From an uncultured Monoglobus sp. (GTDB lineage Bacteria; Bacillota; Clostridia; Monoglobales; Monoglobaceae), in assembly GCA_947630135.1 (NCBI GenBank), contig CANRGH010000003.1:142793-206792 (forward strand): DNA of 64,000 bases, read 5' to 3'. Under the pieces are notes generated by a model. That model was given only the letters and a program-made list of their open reading frames with translations. It did no database searches and had not been told where the DNA came from. The position numbers were made by a program, and so were the translations under genes. This document shows, piece by piece, positions 39,701-47,215 of this stretch; position 1 is the first letter of the stretch, and every line of letters begins with the position of its first letter.

Positions 39701-39845
39701 CAAGATAATATCCGAGCATGAAACGGATAAGGTGAATGTTAACATAGACTCGGCCGCCATCGGAACACACTACATCTCGGTCCTCGCCTACAACCAAAAA
39801 GGCGAAAGCACAAGAAGCACTATTGCGGTAGTTGAGGTGAAGTAA
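36714..39845 (+). CDS. Secreted pectate lyase (PL1-type) with BspA-like leucine-rich repeats
   Basis: 1043 residues from GTG 36714 behind AAGGAGGA. Signal peptide, then BspA-type LRR_5 repeats to about residue 385 (IPQTVIKIAVSAFGNF, IPKSVNSIADTAFNG), a Pro-Thr linker, a beta domain shared with the 23.5-kb metallopeptidase (IKFMLWDDLENCMPLCKPY), a pectate-lyase beta-helix from about 525 (AFPGAEGGGQYATGARGYG, IIDHCSVSYSIDEALSIY, ASHDSRNPRLAAGR), and an Fn3-like end. It should cleave homogalacturonan outside the cell. Codon use shifts from AT-rich to GC-rich around 38.7 kb. Confidence 0.92.
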   Translation: MKKLVTPLILIALFLYIMLSQSNIYAETSNDFTYQVNSDSTTVTITKYTGNDSEPVVPSKIEGMTVTEIANNVFPVNVNAVVIPQTVIKIAVSAFGNFQCIICGYPGSFAETYADMRGFIFVNLESELYADGYICGINEDETLTIKSRAAQSDITSLDIPTELKGKTVTGIDSNAIALYGLEQIYIPETITSIGDGIARACMSLKEIAVADANPSYRSSDGILFSRDMTELIEYPAARAGESYAVPDPVTIISPYAFMNAANLVSVTMNDSVSKIGRNAFANCASLKNAELSEKITEIPVMLFSGCRALTDIVIKDGVQSMGANAFRNSGLKTIVIPKSVNSIADTAFNGITELTIYGVTGSYAETFANEKSYTFVDISTRPTPEPTATPEGTSTPEPTEVPTSTAVPTAAPVPTATSDPMELHISNFSNNRLYVDIVSGYPMGGTVNFTVIAAKYSDDMLSDILIQDVEVSTYGVETTYHIALDREISNNNDNEYIKFMLWDDLENCMPLCKPYTVKKVTAFPGAEGGGQYATGARGYGNTEVYHVTNLDDSGSGSFREAVSKPGRIVVFDVGGTINLKSSIRNIIGVTILGQTAPGDGITITGANLELGGSDIIRYLRIRPTFVNKIEADALGGYPSGTIIDHCSVSYSIDEALSIYNCSDTTVQNCISSESLKNGGHSKGAHGYGGIWGGTNASFHHNLLASHDSRNPRLAAGRLEGDIDYDMSEQATLTDLRNNIIYNWGGNSAYGGQGAMAANIINSYYKPGPSTTSHRSRIFQTTSTGNGITSKWATDLYVDGNYMEGSEAVTADNSKGVDHDSTVAQYYVWTKDNITDEARAVHFKYEDDYPVTTQTAEETYDTLLDHIGASLPRRDETDARIISEVRNGQGRIIDNEAEVGGVMQYPTVYRWFEIPQEWKDANGMGGAYEGDIVPDGRWKGYTWIEAYVNEWTEQQENPTNPDVMIQASANGNNITVSAEASPVGGSPITKIVIYDGDKIISEHETDKVNVNIDSAAIGTHYISVLAYNQKGESTRSTIAVVEVK

Positions 39846-39849
39846 ATAA

Positions 39850-40075
39850 AAATACCCCTCTCCGTCAGGCTTCGCCTGACACCTCTCCCCAAAGGGAGAG
39901 GCAAGCGGGCGGATAATATCCGCCCCTACGGCAATTTGAGGGCGAGGCAAGCGGGCGGCCGAGGTCGTCCGCCCCTACGGCATTTCACTCACCAAATCCG
40001 TAGGGGACGACGACCCCGGCGTCCCGGCTCCCCCTTGGGGGAGCTGTCAGCGAAGCTGACTGAGGGGGAGGCAAA
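39850..40075. repeat. Intergenic GTAGGG-palindrome repeat cluster
   Basis: Two facing elements of the type CCCCTCTCCGTCAGGCTTCG, palindromes GGGCGGATAATATCCGCCC (39904-39922) and a GGGCGG...CCGCCC variant near 39952, GTAGGGGACG with CGTCCCGG near 40002-40027, and an inverted AGCTGTCAGCGAAGCTGACT. No gene is seen. Confidence 0.75.
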
Positions 40076-40104
40076 AAAATCAATCAAATCTTCCCAATAA
40101 ATCC

Positions 40105-40140
40105 ACAAAACGGCTCCCTTACTTTGGGGAGCCGTTGTAT
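40105..40140 (+). terminator. Terminator-like hairpin ahead of the ABC transporter operon
   Basis: ACAAAACGGCTCCC pairs with GGGGAGCCGTTGT, then TATATTTTG. Confidence 0.65.
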
Positions 40141-40166
40141 ATTTTGATGAAATCATATAAAACCTA

Positions 40167-40195
40167 TTGACAAAGTAGGATACCTATGCTATTAT
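40167..40195 (+). promoter_or_regulatory. Upstream promoter (P1) of the amino-acid ABC operon
   Basis: TTGACA (40167-40172), 17-nt spacer, TATTAT (40190-40195). Confidence 0.6.
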
Positions 40196-40199
40196 TTTC

Positions 40200-40228
40200 T
40201 TGACAAAGCGGTAAAAAATGTTTATAAT
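40200..40228 (+). promoter_or_regulatory. Downstream promoter (P2) of the amino-acid ABC operon
   Basis: TTGACA (40200-40205), 17-nt spacer, TATAAT (40223-40228). The two promoters are spaced 33 bp apart, about three helical turns. Confidence 0.75.
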
Positions 40229-40268
40229 TATCATACAATAGTAACGGAGATTATTGGCAGGTGATTTA

Positions 40269-40928
40269 ATGAACTGGGGCTTTATCCGGGAATATCTCCC
40301 GTTGTATGAGACGGCGGCGCTGCTTACGGTCAGGATCGGCTTACTGGGCATAGCACTGTCGATTATTGTGGGCTTTTTCTGCGCGGCGGTGCGTTATTTC
40401 AAAATTCCGGTCGCGCGCCAGATTGTCGCGGTATACATTGAGATCAGCAGGAACACCCCGCTGCTTATACAGCTTTTCTTTATATATTACGCCCTGCCCA
40501 AGATCGGGATCAAGACCGATCCCGAGGTTTGCGGAATGGCGGGTCTCGCATTTCTCGGCGGAAGCTATATGGCGGAGGCGTTCAGGAGCGGCCTTGAGTC
40601 CATAGAGCCGATACAGACCGAAAGCGCGTTGAGCCTCGGCATGAAAAAGTCGCAGGCGCTGAGATATGTGGTGCTGCCGCAGGCGGTGTCGGTAAGCGTC
40701 CCGGCCTTTGTCGCGAACATAATATTTCTGCTTAAAGAGACCAGCGTTTTCAGCGCGATAAGCCTGATGGATCTGATGTTCACGGCCAAGGACCTGATAG
40801 GACAGTACTACAAGACAACCGAGAGTCTGTTTCTGCTTGTCGTGTTTTATCTGATAATCCTTCTGCCGGTCTCGATATTGGGCAGTTATGTCGAAAGGAG
40901 GCTGCGCTATGCCGGATTTGGGTCTTGA
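40269..40928 (+). CDS. Polar amino-acid ABC transporter permease (HisM/GlnP-like), first
   Basis: 219 residues with membrane helices and the inner-membrane signature for polar amino-acid permeases (GLAFLGGSYMAEAFRSGLESI, SLGMKKSQALRYVVLPQAV). ATG 40269 follows AGGTGAT with correct spacing. Its 3' end overlaps the next permease gene. A heteromeric permease pair is implied. Confidence 0.93.
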   Translation: MNWGFIREYLPLYETAALLTVRIGLLGIALSIIVGFFCAAVRYFKIPVARQIVAVYIEISRNTPLLIQLFFIYYALPKIGIKTDPEVCGMAGLAFLGGSYMAEAFRSGLESIEPIQTESALSLGMKKSQALRYVVLPQAVSVSVPAFVANIIFLLKETSVFSAISLMDLMFTAKDLIGQYYKTTESLFLLVVFYLIILLPVSILGSYVERRLRYAGFGS

Positions 40929-41583
40929 CGTGTTGTTTAAGGGCAAGAACATGCTTCGCCTGCTCGGCGGCCTTTGGGTGGCGGTCAAGATAAGTCTGAT
41001 ATCCGTGCTGCTCAGCATTCCGCTCGGAATACTTCTGGGAATAGTCATGACCTTTAAAAATCCGATAATAAAGGCCGTGACCCGCATGTATCTTGAGTTT
41101 ATAAGAATCATGCCCCAGCTTGTGCTGCTGTTTATCGTGTTTTTCAGCACGACCCGTACCCTCGGCTGGGATATTTCGGGCGAGCTCGCGTCGGTTATCG
41201 TGTTCACATTGTGGGGAACCGCCGAAATGGGCGATCTTGTCCGCGGCGCGCTGATCAGCATTCCGAAGCACCAGTATGAGAGCGGCGCGGCGCTGGCGCT
41301 TAGCCCCGCGCAGACGTATTTTTACATAATAATCCCGCAGACGGTGCGCAGGCTTATACCGCTTTCGATAAATCTGGTGACGCGAATGGTAAAAACCACC
41401 AGCCTTATACTTATGATAGGCGTGGTCGAGGTGCTCAAGGTGGCGCAGCAGATAATCGAGGCCAACCGCATGACCAGCCCAAACGCGGCTTTCGGAGTGT
41501 ATCTTGTGGTGCTTTTGATGTATTTCATGATCTGTTGGCCGATAAGTATGCTGGCGAGATACCTTGAGAAGAAATGGAGGTAA
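40909..41583 (+). CDS. Polar amino-acid ABC transporter permease, second
   Basis: 224 residues starting at ATG 40909, seven nt after AAAGGAGG. It has the same family features as its neighbour, including LRLLGGLWVAVKISLISVLL and the EAA-type loop MGDLVRGALISIPKHQYESG. It overlaps the first permease and is followed by the ATPase after three nt. Confidence 0.93.
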   Translation: MPDLGLDVLFKGKNMLRLLGGLWVAVKISLISVLLSIPLGILLGIVMTFKNPIIKAVTRMYLEFIRIMPQLVLLFIVFFSTTRTLGWDISGELASVIVFTLWGTAEMGDLVRGALISIPKHQYESGAALALSPAQTYFYIIIPQTVRRLIPLSINLVTRMVKTTSLILMIGVVEVLKVAQQIIEANRMTSPNAAFGVYLVVLLMYFMICWPISMLARYLEKKWR

Positions 41584-41586
41584 ACC

Positions 41587-42336
41587 ATGGCTGAACCGTT
41601 AATTAAAATAGAGCATCTTCATAAGGAATTCGACGGAGCGACGGTGCTTGACGATATAAGCTTCGACGTGAAAAGCGGCGAGGTCATCGTCGTGGTGGGC
41701 TCCAGCGGCTGCGGCAAAAGCACGCTGCTCCGATGTATCAACGCCCTCGAGCCGATCCAGGGCGGCAGCGTGACACTCGGCGGCGAGCCGATAGTCTACG
41801 GCAGCAAGAACCTTGCAAAAATGCGGCAGCAGATCGGAATGGTGTTCCAAAGCTATGATCTGTTCCCGCACAAGAATGTTATCGACAACATAATGCTGGC
41901 CCCGCTCAAGGTGCAGAAGCGCAAAAAGGACGAGGTCAGAGCCGAGGCCATGGAGCTTCTGGCGCGCGTGGGCCTTGCCGATAAGGCCGAAAGCTATCCG
42001 CGACAGCTCTCGGGCGGACAGAAGCAGAGGGTGGCGATCGTGCGCGCTCTGTGCATGCACCCCTTGGTTATGCTGTTTGACGAGGTCACGGCGGCCCTCG
42101 ACCCCGAAATGGTGCGCGAGGTGCTTGACGTTATGCTGGATCTGGCGAAGCAGGGCAGAACAATGATAATCGTGACCCACGAGATGCAGTTCGCGCGGGC
42201 CATAGCGGACAGAGTGCTGTTTATTGACGGCGGAAAGATCGTTGAGGACTCTGACCCCGACACGTTTTTTGAAAACCCAAAGTCTGAAAGAGCAAAACAA
42301 TTTTTAAATATTTTTAATTTTGAGAGGAGTAAATAA
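41587..42336 (+). CDS. Polar amino-acid ABC transporter ATPase (GlnQ/HisP-like)
   Basis: 249 residues. Walker A GSSGCGKST, signature LSGGQKQRVAI, Walker B LVMLFDEVTAALDPE, and the switch histidine in TMIIVTHEMQFA. It powers uptake with the two permeases. The start follows GGAGG; the end overlaps the binding-protein leader region. Confidence 0.96.
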   Translation: MAEPLIKIEHLHKEFDGATVLDDISFDVKSGEVIVVVGSSGCGKSTLLRCINALEPIQGGSVTLGGEPIVYGSKNLAKMRQQIGMVFQSYDLFPHKNVIDNIMLAPLKVQKRKKDEVRAEAMELLARVGLADKAESYPRQLSGGQKQRVAIVRALCMHPLVMLFDEVTAALDPEMVREVLDVMLDLAKQGRTMIIVTHEMQFARAIADRVLFIDGGKIVEDSDPDTFFENPKSERAKQFLNIFNFERSK

Positions 42337-42340
42337 AATT

Positions 42341-43219
42341 ATGAGAAAGTTAAATCGCGTTATAGGAATTTTACTCGCGCTGTCGATTGTGTTCGCGTTG
42401 GCGGCCTGCGGCTCGCAGAGCGCGCCCCAATCGAGCGGCGCGGACAAGGCGGAGACGGCCAAGGCCTCGTTCCGCACGGTCGATGAGATAAAAGAGGACG
42501 GAACGATCAATATCGGCGTTTTCTCGGATAAGAACCCCTTCGGCTTCGTTGACGAGAACGGCGAATATCAGGGCTATGACGTTTATTTCGCGAACAGAAT
42601 AGGCGAGGACCTGGGCGTTGACGTAAACTTCGTTTCGACCGAGGCGGCCAACAGGATAGAGTATCTCCAGACCGGCAAGGTCGACGTTATTCTCGCCAAC
42701 TTCACGGTCACGCCCGAGCGCGCCGAGGAGGTCGACTTCGCTCTCCCGTACATGAACGTCGCGCTTGGCGTTGTATCGCCCGACAGCAGGGTCATAAGCG
42801 ACTTGAGCGAATTAACTCCCGAGGATGAGGTCATCGTTATCTCGGGAACCACAGCCGAGACTTATCTGACCGCCAACTATCCCGATATCAAGCTTCAGAA
42901 ATATGACACATACGCGAACGCCAAGAACGCTCTTGAGAACGGAAACGCGGCCGCGTGGGCAAACGACAACACCGAGGTCATAGCCTACGCGCTCCAGAAC
43001 CCGGGCTACACCGTTGGCATTCCCTCGCTTGGCAGCAACGACACGATCGCTCCCGCGGTGACAAAGGGCAACGAGAGCCTGCTCAACTGGCTCAACGACG
43101 AGATCACCGCGCTGGGCGACGAGAACTTCTTCCACACCGACTATGAGGCGACTCTGGTCGACACCTACGGAACCGAGTACGAGGACAGCCTTGTGGTCGA
43201 GGGCGGAAAAACAAATTAG
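42341..43219 (+). CDS. Amino-acid-binding lipoprotein (SBP family 3)
   Basis: 292 residues. The lipobox LAAC places the lipidated cysteine at residue 23. The mature part is a family-3 binding protein: GTINIGVFSDKNPFGFVDEN, YQGYDVYFANRIGEDLGVDV and DVILANFTVTPERAEEVDFA. It should deliver a polar amino acid to the permease. The specific ligand is not evident. Confidence 0.94.
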   Translation: MRKLNRVIGILLALSIVFALAACGSQSAPQSSGADKAETAKASFRTVDEIKEDGTINIGVFSDKNPFGFVDENGEYQGYDVYFANRIGEDLGVDVNFVSTEAANRIEYLQTGKVDVILANFTVTPERAEEVDFALPYMNVALGVVSPDSRVISDLSELTPEDEVIVISGTTAETYLTANYPDIKLQKYDTYANAKNALENGNAAAWANDNTEVIAYALQNPGYTVGIPSLGSNDTIAPAVTKGNESLLNWLNDEITALGDENFFHTDYEATLVDTYGTEYEDSLVVEGGKTN

Positions 43220-43231
43220 TCATAATTGACC

Positions 43232-43272
43232 GGGCGCCCGCGTTTATCGCCGCGGGCGCCAAAATATTTTCC
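43232..43272 (+). terminator. Terminator of the amino-acid ABC operon
   Basis: GGCGCCCGCG pairs with CGCGGGCGCC and is followed by AAAATATTTT. Confidence 0.75.
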
Positions 43273-43281
43273 AAAAAACTC

Positions 43282-43310
43282 TTGACAAAGGAGCTTAAAT
43301 CTGATATAAT
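43282..43310 (+). promoter_or_regulatory. Promoter of rplU-rpmA-obgE
   Basis: TTGACA (43282-43287), 17-nt spacer, TATAAT (43305-43310). Confidence 0.85.
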
Positions 43311-43317
43311 TCTGCAG

Positions 43318-43390
43318 TAACCGCGCAGAAGGGGTTTTTTAAGACGCGCAGCGCACCCCAATGGCGAGTCTTGGGTAATAGGAGGTTATA
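43318..43390 (+). ncRNA. Candidate ribosomal protein L21 leader
   Basis: About 75 nt between the promoter and rplU can fold: AAGGGG with CCCC and AAGAC with GTCTT (near 43340 and 43367). L21 leader RNAs are known upstream of rplU in Bacillota and mediate autoregulation. I could not match the family consensus by eye, so this is a positional suggestion. Confidence 0.4.
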
Positions 43391-43398
43391 CATCTGAT

Positions 43399-43707
43399 AT
43401 GTACGCAGTTATTGAAACAGGCGGCAAGCAGTACAAGGTAGAGCAGGATGACGTTCTGTTCATTGAGAAGCTGGACGTTGAGGCCGGCGACACGGTGAAG
43501 TTTGACAAAGTCCTCGCGGTCGGCGGGGATGAGCTCAAGATAGGCGCTCCTTATGTTGACGGCGCTACGGTTGAGGCGACCGTTGAGAAAAACGGCAAGT
43601 CCAAGAAGATCATTGTCTACAAGTACAAGCCGAAGAAGCACTATCACAAGAAGCAGGGCCACAGACAGCCCTACACAAAGGTTAAGATTACGGCGATCAA
43701 CGCGTAA
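43399..43707 (+). CDS. rplU: 50S ribosomal protein L21
   Basis: 102 residues: [20 protein letters not shown], then [20 protein letters not shown] near the end. It binds 23S rRNA. AGGAGG lies 14 nt upstream, rather far. rpmA follows with no Prp protease gene between. Confidence 0.98.
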   Translation: MYAVIETGGKQYKVEQDDVLFIEKLDVEAGDTVKFDKVLAVGGDELKIGAPYVDGATVEATVEKNGKSKKIIVYKYKPKKHYHKKQGHRQPYTKVKITAINA

Positions 43708-43748
43708 GCTTAGTGATTAACATTTTTGATAATAAGGAGTGATAATAA

Positions 43749-44009
43749 ATGGCTCATAAGAAAGGTATGGGAAGTACCAAGAACGGCAGAGATTCCGAAT
43801 CCAAACGTCTCGGCGTGAAGCTGGGCGACGGTCAGCCCTGTCTGGCGGGAAACATCATTGTCAGACAGAGAGGAACCAAAATTTATCCGGGACTTAACGT
43901 TAAGAAGGGCGGCGACGACACACTGTTCGCGCTCATCGACGGCAAGGTTAAGTTCGAGCGCAAGGGCAGAGACAAGAAGCAGGTTTCTGTTTACGAGATC
44001 GCTCAATAG
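43749..44009 (+). CDS. rpmA: 50S ribosomal protein L27
   Basis: 86 residues. It begins [20 protein letters not shown] without the hydrophobic N-terminal extension (LQFFA-type) that Prp removes in many Bacillota. This agrees with the absence of a prp gene between rplU and rpmA. L27 reaches the peptidyl-transferase centre through its N-terminus. Confidence 0.98.
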   Translation: MAHKKGMGSTKNGRDSESKRLGVKLGDGQPCLAGNIIVRQRGTKIYPGLNVKKGGDDTLFALIDGKVKFERKGRDKKQVSVYEIAQ

Positions 44010-44090
44010 TTTTGGATTTTTGGGGCGGACGTTGTCCGTCCCTTTTTGTTTCGGATCACGAAAGATGTCAATGTTTGAAAGGAGCGGCGT

Positions 44091-45368
44091 ATGTTTTCTG
44101 ACAGAGCGAGAATTTTCATAAAGGCCGGCGACGGAGGCGACGGCGCGGTGACGTTCCACCGCGAAAAATACGTTGCCGCGGGCGGCCCCGACGGAGGCGA
44201 CGGAGGCAGAGGCGGCAGCGTCATTTTTGTCGCCGACAAAAACGTGAACACGCTGATCGACTTCCGCCACAGGCGCAAGTTCAAGGCCGAAAACGGAGGC
44301 CCGGGCCGCGACGCCAACCGTTACGGCAAAAACGGAGCCGACCTCAGAGTGGCGGTTCCGGTGGGAACCATAGTCCGCGACGAGGATAGCGGGCTTGTTA
44401 TCTGCGACCTTAAAGAGGACGGCGAGGAGTTCGTTGTTGCCAAGGGCGGTATCGGCGGTTGGGGAAACAAGAGGTTTGCCACCGCAACGAGGCAGGTGCC
44501 GCGCTTCGCCAAGCCGGGCAGCCCCGGCGACGAGCGCTTTGTGACGCTTGAGCTAAAGCTTATCGCGGACGTGGGTCTGCTCGGTTTTCCAAATGTGGGC
44601 AAGTCGACCTTCCTTTCGATCATAAGCGACGCGCGCCCGAAAATCGCCAACTACCACTTTACCACCTTAGAGCCAAATCTCGGCGTGGTCAACATGGGCG
44701 ACGGCTCCTTCGTCGTCGCGGACATTCCCGGAATAATCGAGGGCGCGCACGAGGGCGTCGGCCTCGGCCACGAGTTCCTGCGGCACGTTGAGCGGACAAA
44801 GCTGCTGCTGCATGTGGTCGACGTTTCGGGCGTCGAGGGCCGCGACCCGATCGAGGATTTTGACACGATCAACCGCGAGCTCAGGCTGCACAGCGAAAAG
44901 CTCGCGGAAAAACGCCAGATTGTGCTCGCGAACAAGTGCGACATTCCGGGCTTTGACGAAAATTTTGAAATATTCAAACGCGAGATGGAAAGCCGCGGCC
45001 TCACTGTTTTCAAAATTTCCGCGGCCACAAAGCAGGGTATTGACGAGGCGTTAAAGTTTACCTATGAGACTCTCTCGAAAATTCCGCCCGAGGAATATGA
45101 GGAGGAGTACGAGATGTTTGACATAGAGGCCGAGCGTGCCGCTGACGAAACGATAACCGTCAGCCGCGATGAGGACGGAGTGTTCCATGTCGAGGGCCGC
45201 AAGGCGTTTTTGATCGTCGGCTCCACCAATCTTGACGATTACGAGTCGCTGCAATATTTCCAGCGGGCGCTGATAAAAAGCGGCATAATCGACAAACTCA
45301 AGGAGGCCGGAATAAACGACGGCGACCCCGTGGAGATCTACGGCTGCGAGTTCGACTATGTCGAATAA
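44091..45368 (+). CDS. obgE: GTPase ObgE/CgtA
   Basis: 425 residues: glycine-rich Obg fold (GGPDGGDGGRGGSVIFVAD), G domain (GFPNVGKSTFLS, DIPGIIEGAHEGVGLGHEFL, NKCDIPG) and a C-terminal OCT domain (FHVEGRKAFLIVGSTNLDDY). It binds the 50S subunit and links ribosome assembly to stress and sporulation. It is the third gene of the L21 operon. Confidence 0.97.
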   Translation: MFSDRARIFIKAGDGGDGAVTFHREKYVAAGGPDGGDGGRGGSVIFVADKNVNTLIDFRHRRKFKAENGGPGRDANRYGKNGADLRVAVPVGTIVRDEDSGLVICDLKEDGEEFVVAKGGIGGWGNKRFATATRQVPRFAKPGSPGDERFVTLELKLIADVGLLGFPNVGKSTFLSIISDARPKIANYHFTTLEPNLGVVNMGDGSFVVADIPGIIEGAHEGVGLGHEFLRHVERTKLLLHVVDVSGVEGRDPIEDFDTINRELRLHSEKLAEKRQIVLANKCDIPGFDENFEIFKREMESRGLTVFKISAATKQGIDEALKFTYETLSKIPPEEYEEEYEMFDIEAERAADETITVSRDEDGVFHVEGRKAFLIVGSTNLDDYESLQYFQRALIKSGIIDKLKEAGINDGDPVEIYGCEFDYVE

Positions 45369-45398
45369 GGCGGATACGCAATAAAAGCATCAAATATC

Positions 45399-45427
45399 TT
45401 GACACAAGACAAAAAATATGGTAAAAT
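45399..45427 (+). promoter_or_regulatory. Promoter of an antisense RNA (type I antitoxin candidate)
   Basis: TTGACA (45399-45404), 17-nt spacer, TAAAAT (45422-45427), with no protein gene on this strand downstream. Confidence 0.7.
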
Positions 45428-45433
45428 AAATAT

Positions 45434-45527
45434 AGATAAGAGGAAAGGACTAACCGATTAACGGTTAATCCTCCGAAGCTAATTTAATAGCCGCATGGGG
45501 ATATTGATTTTGCGGCTATTTTTTTAT
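45434..45527 (+). ncRNA. Antisense RNA converging on a hydrophobic peptide gene
   Basis: From the predicted start the RNA has a hairpin around TAACCGATTAACGGTTA (45451-45467) and ends at a terminator, AATAGCCGCA pairing with TGCGGCTATT followed by TTTTTTATT. The terminator contains the stop codon of the opposite-strand peptide gene, so the 3' ends of the two RNAs are complementary, as in TxpA/RatA and BsrG/SR4 systems. Confidence 0.6.
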
Positions 45528-45584
45528 TGCAACGATAAGAGCAATAAGCGCTATCATAAAAATCATGATAAGCACAAACTCCAC
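45516..45584 (-). CDS. Putative type I toxin, 22-residue hydrophobic peptide (holin-like toxin family)
   Basis: From GTG 45584 the product reads MEFVLIMIFM, IALIALIVAIKK, a single membrane helix with a basic tail. A perfect AAGGAGGT lies six nt upstream (45591-45598). Length, hydrophobicity and the two C-terminal lysines match small holin-like or TxpA-type toxins. The leader (about 45585-45690) contains two hairpins, CCGTG-CACGG and ATCCATTC-GAATGGAT, as expected for a structured toxin mRNA. Toxicity is inferred. Confidence 0.7.
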   Translation of the reverse strand: MEFVLIMIFMIALIALIVAIKK

Positions 45585-45692
45585 ACGAACACCTCCTTGT
45601 CCGTGAAAACACGGCACCATATATCCATTCACCGTGAATGGATAATGCGGAGGATAAAACCGCTCATCAATAAGTCCTTTCCAACATTCTAC

Positions 45693-45721
45693 ATTATATC
45701 ACAATTTCTTCATGAAATAAA
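45693..45721 (-). promoter_or_regulatory. Predicted promoter of the hydrophobic peptide gene
   Basis: On the minus strand TTTATT (45721-45716), 17-nt spacer, TATAAT (45698-45693), giving a leader of about 100 nt. Confidence 0.5.
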
Positions 45722-45747
45722 GTTAAAATTATATTACAAAAAACAAT

Positions 45748-47100
45748 TTATAACCGAATAATTCCAAGGGCGTTGAGCACCGAGGATATCAGTATCGCGG
45801 CGATCAGTATCGGCGCGATATATTTTATCATAACGTTAAACAGCTTTTCGCGCTTGAACTGTGACGAAAGCTTTACCTCGTCGCTGATAACGCTGACACC
45901 GATGACCCACGCGACGAATATACAGGTCAGCAGAGCGAGGATCGGCATGAGCACCGAGTTGGTGATAAAATCCATCATGTCGAGGATCGTCATTCCGCCG
46001 ATCGTCACGTCTGACCACACGCTGTATCCTAAGATAGGCGGAACGCCCAGCAGGAACGAGCCGATGCCGACGCCGATCGTGGTCTTTGTCCTGCTTCGGC
46101 CGAACTTGTCGCACAGCGACGACACGATCGCCTCCATAATAGAGATCGAGGATGTCAGCGCGGCCAGAAGCACGAGGATAAAGAACGCCGAGCCGATAAG
46201 CGTGGACATGCCCATGCTGTCAAAGACTTTGGGGAGCGTGATGAACATCAGACCGGGGCCCGCGCCGAGCGAGCTCTCGTCGCCGCCCGAAAACGCGAAC
46301 ACCGCGGGAATGATCATCAGCGCCGCGAGCACCGCTATGCCGGTGTCGAATATCTCGATGCGGCTGACGTTCTTTTCGAGGTCGCTTTTCTTTGGAAGAT
46401 ATGAGCCGTAGGCTATCATAATTCCCATCGCGAGTGACAGCGAATAGAACATCTGACCCAGCGCCGCCAGGATCGCGCTCACCGAGAAGTGCGAAAAATC
46501 GGGGACGAACAGATATTTCAGGCCGACCGCCGCGCCCGGCAGAGTGACCGAGTATATCGCGATCGCTATCGCCAGAAATATGAGCAGCGGCATAAGTATC
46601 GTGCTTACCTTTTCGATGCCGCCCTGAACTCCGCGCAGAATAACGACCGTTGTGACCAGCGAGAATATAAACTGGAACAAAAGCTGATGCGCGGGCGAGG
46701 CGAGCATAGCGTCAAAGAACCCGTCCGCCGCGGCCTCGGCATGGCCGCCCGTGACAAACGTCAGCGCGTATTTTATGACCCAGCCGCCGATAACGTTGTA
46801 ATACGGCAGGATTATCGCGGGAATGATCGTCGCGATCACGCCCAGAAACGCCCATTTGCGGTTAAGCTCGCCAAATGCTAAGAGCCCGCTCTTGCCGGTC
46901 TTGCGGCCGATCGCGTTCTCGGCGATCATCAGCGTGTAGCCGAAGCTCAGCACGAGCAGAATATAAAACAACAGAAACAGGCCGCCGCCGTATTTCGCGG
47001 TGAGATACGGGAAGCGCCAGATGTTTCCGAGGCCCACGGCTGAGCCCGCGGCCGCCAGAACAAATCCGAGCCCGTGCGAAAACTTATCTCTTTTTTCCAT
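45748..47100 (-). CDS. Sodium-dependent transporter of the NSS (SNF) family
   Basis: 450 residues, 11-12 predicted membrane helices. The helix-1 signature GSAVGLGNIWRFPYLTAKYGG is intact. Bacterial NSS members such as LeuT, TnaT and MhsT import amino acids with sodium. The C-terminus is slightly short, as in 11-helix bacterial members. It stands alone behind its own promoter. The substrate is unknown. Confidence 0.93.
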   Translation of the reverse strand: MEKRDKFSHGLGFVLAAAGSAVGLGNIWRFPYLTAKYGGGLFLLFYILLVLSFGYTLMIAENAIGRKTGKSGLLAFGELNRKWAFLGVIATIIPAIILPYYNVIGGWVIKYALTFVTGGHAEAAADGFFDAMLASPAHQLLFQFIFSLVTTVVILRGVQGGIEKVSTILMPLLIFLAIAIAIYSVTLPGAAVGLKYLFVPDFSHFSVSAILAALGQMFYSLSLAMGIMIAYGSYLPKKSDLEKNVSRIEIFDTGIAVLAALMIIPAVFAFSGGDESSLGAGPGLMFITLPKVFDSMGMSTLIGSAFFILVLLAALTSSISIMEAIVSSLCDKFGRSRTKTTIGVGIGSFLLGVPPILGYSVWSDVTIGGMTILDMMDFITNSVLMPILALLTCIFVAWVIGVSVISDEVKLSSQFKREKLFNVMIKYIAPILIAAILISSVLNALGIIRL

Positions 47101-47130
47101 AACATAACCCCCATTTTGTCATTTTATATG

Positions 47131-47159
47131 ATTATAACAAAATTATTTCCGATTGTAAA
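47131..47159 (-). promoter_or_regulatory. Promoter of the NSS transporter gene
   Basis: On the minus strand TTTACA (47159-47154), 17-nt spacer, TATAAT (47136-47131). Confidence 0.7.
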
Positions 47160-47215
47160 CACTTTTTTGGTAATTTTTTTAAAATAACAGAACTCCGACA
47201 TATTCCAACTTCCTG

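Noticed and set aside
45495..45761. Plus-strand 88-codon frame over the 45.5-kb module
   Set aside because: It runs through the antisense terminator and the toxin leader, with no ribosome binding site or protein-like composition.
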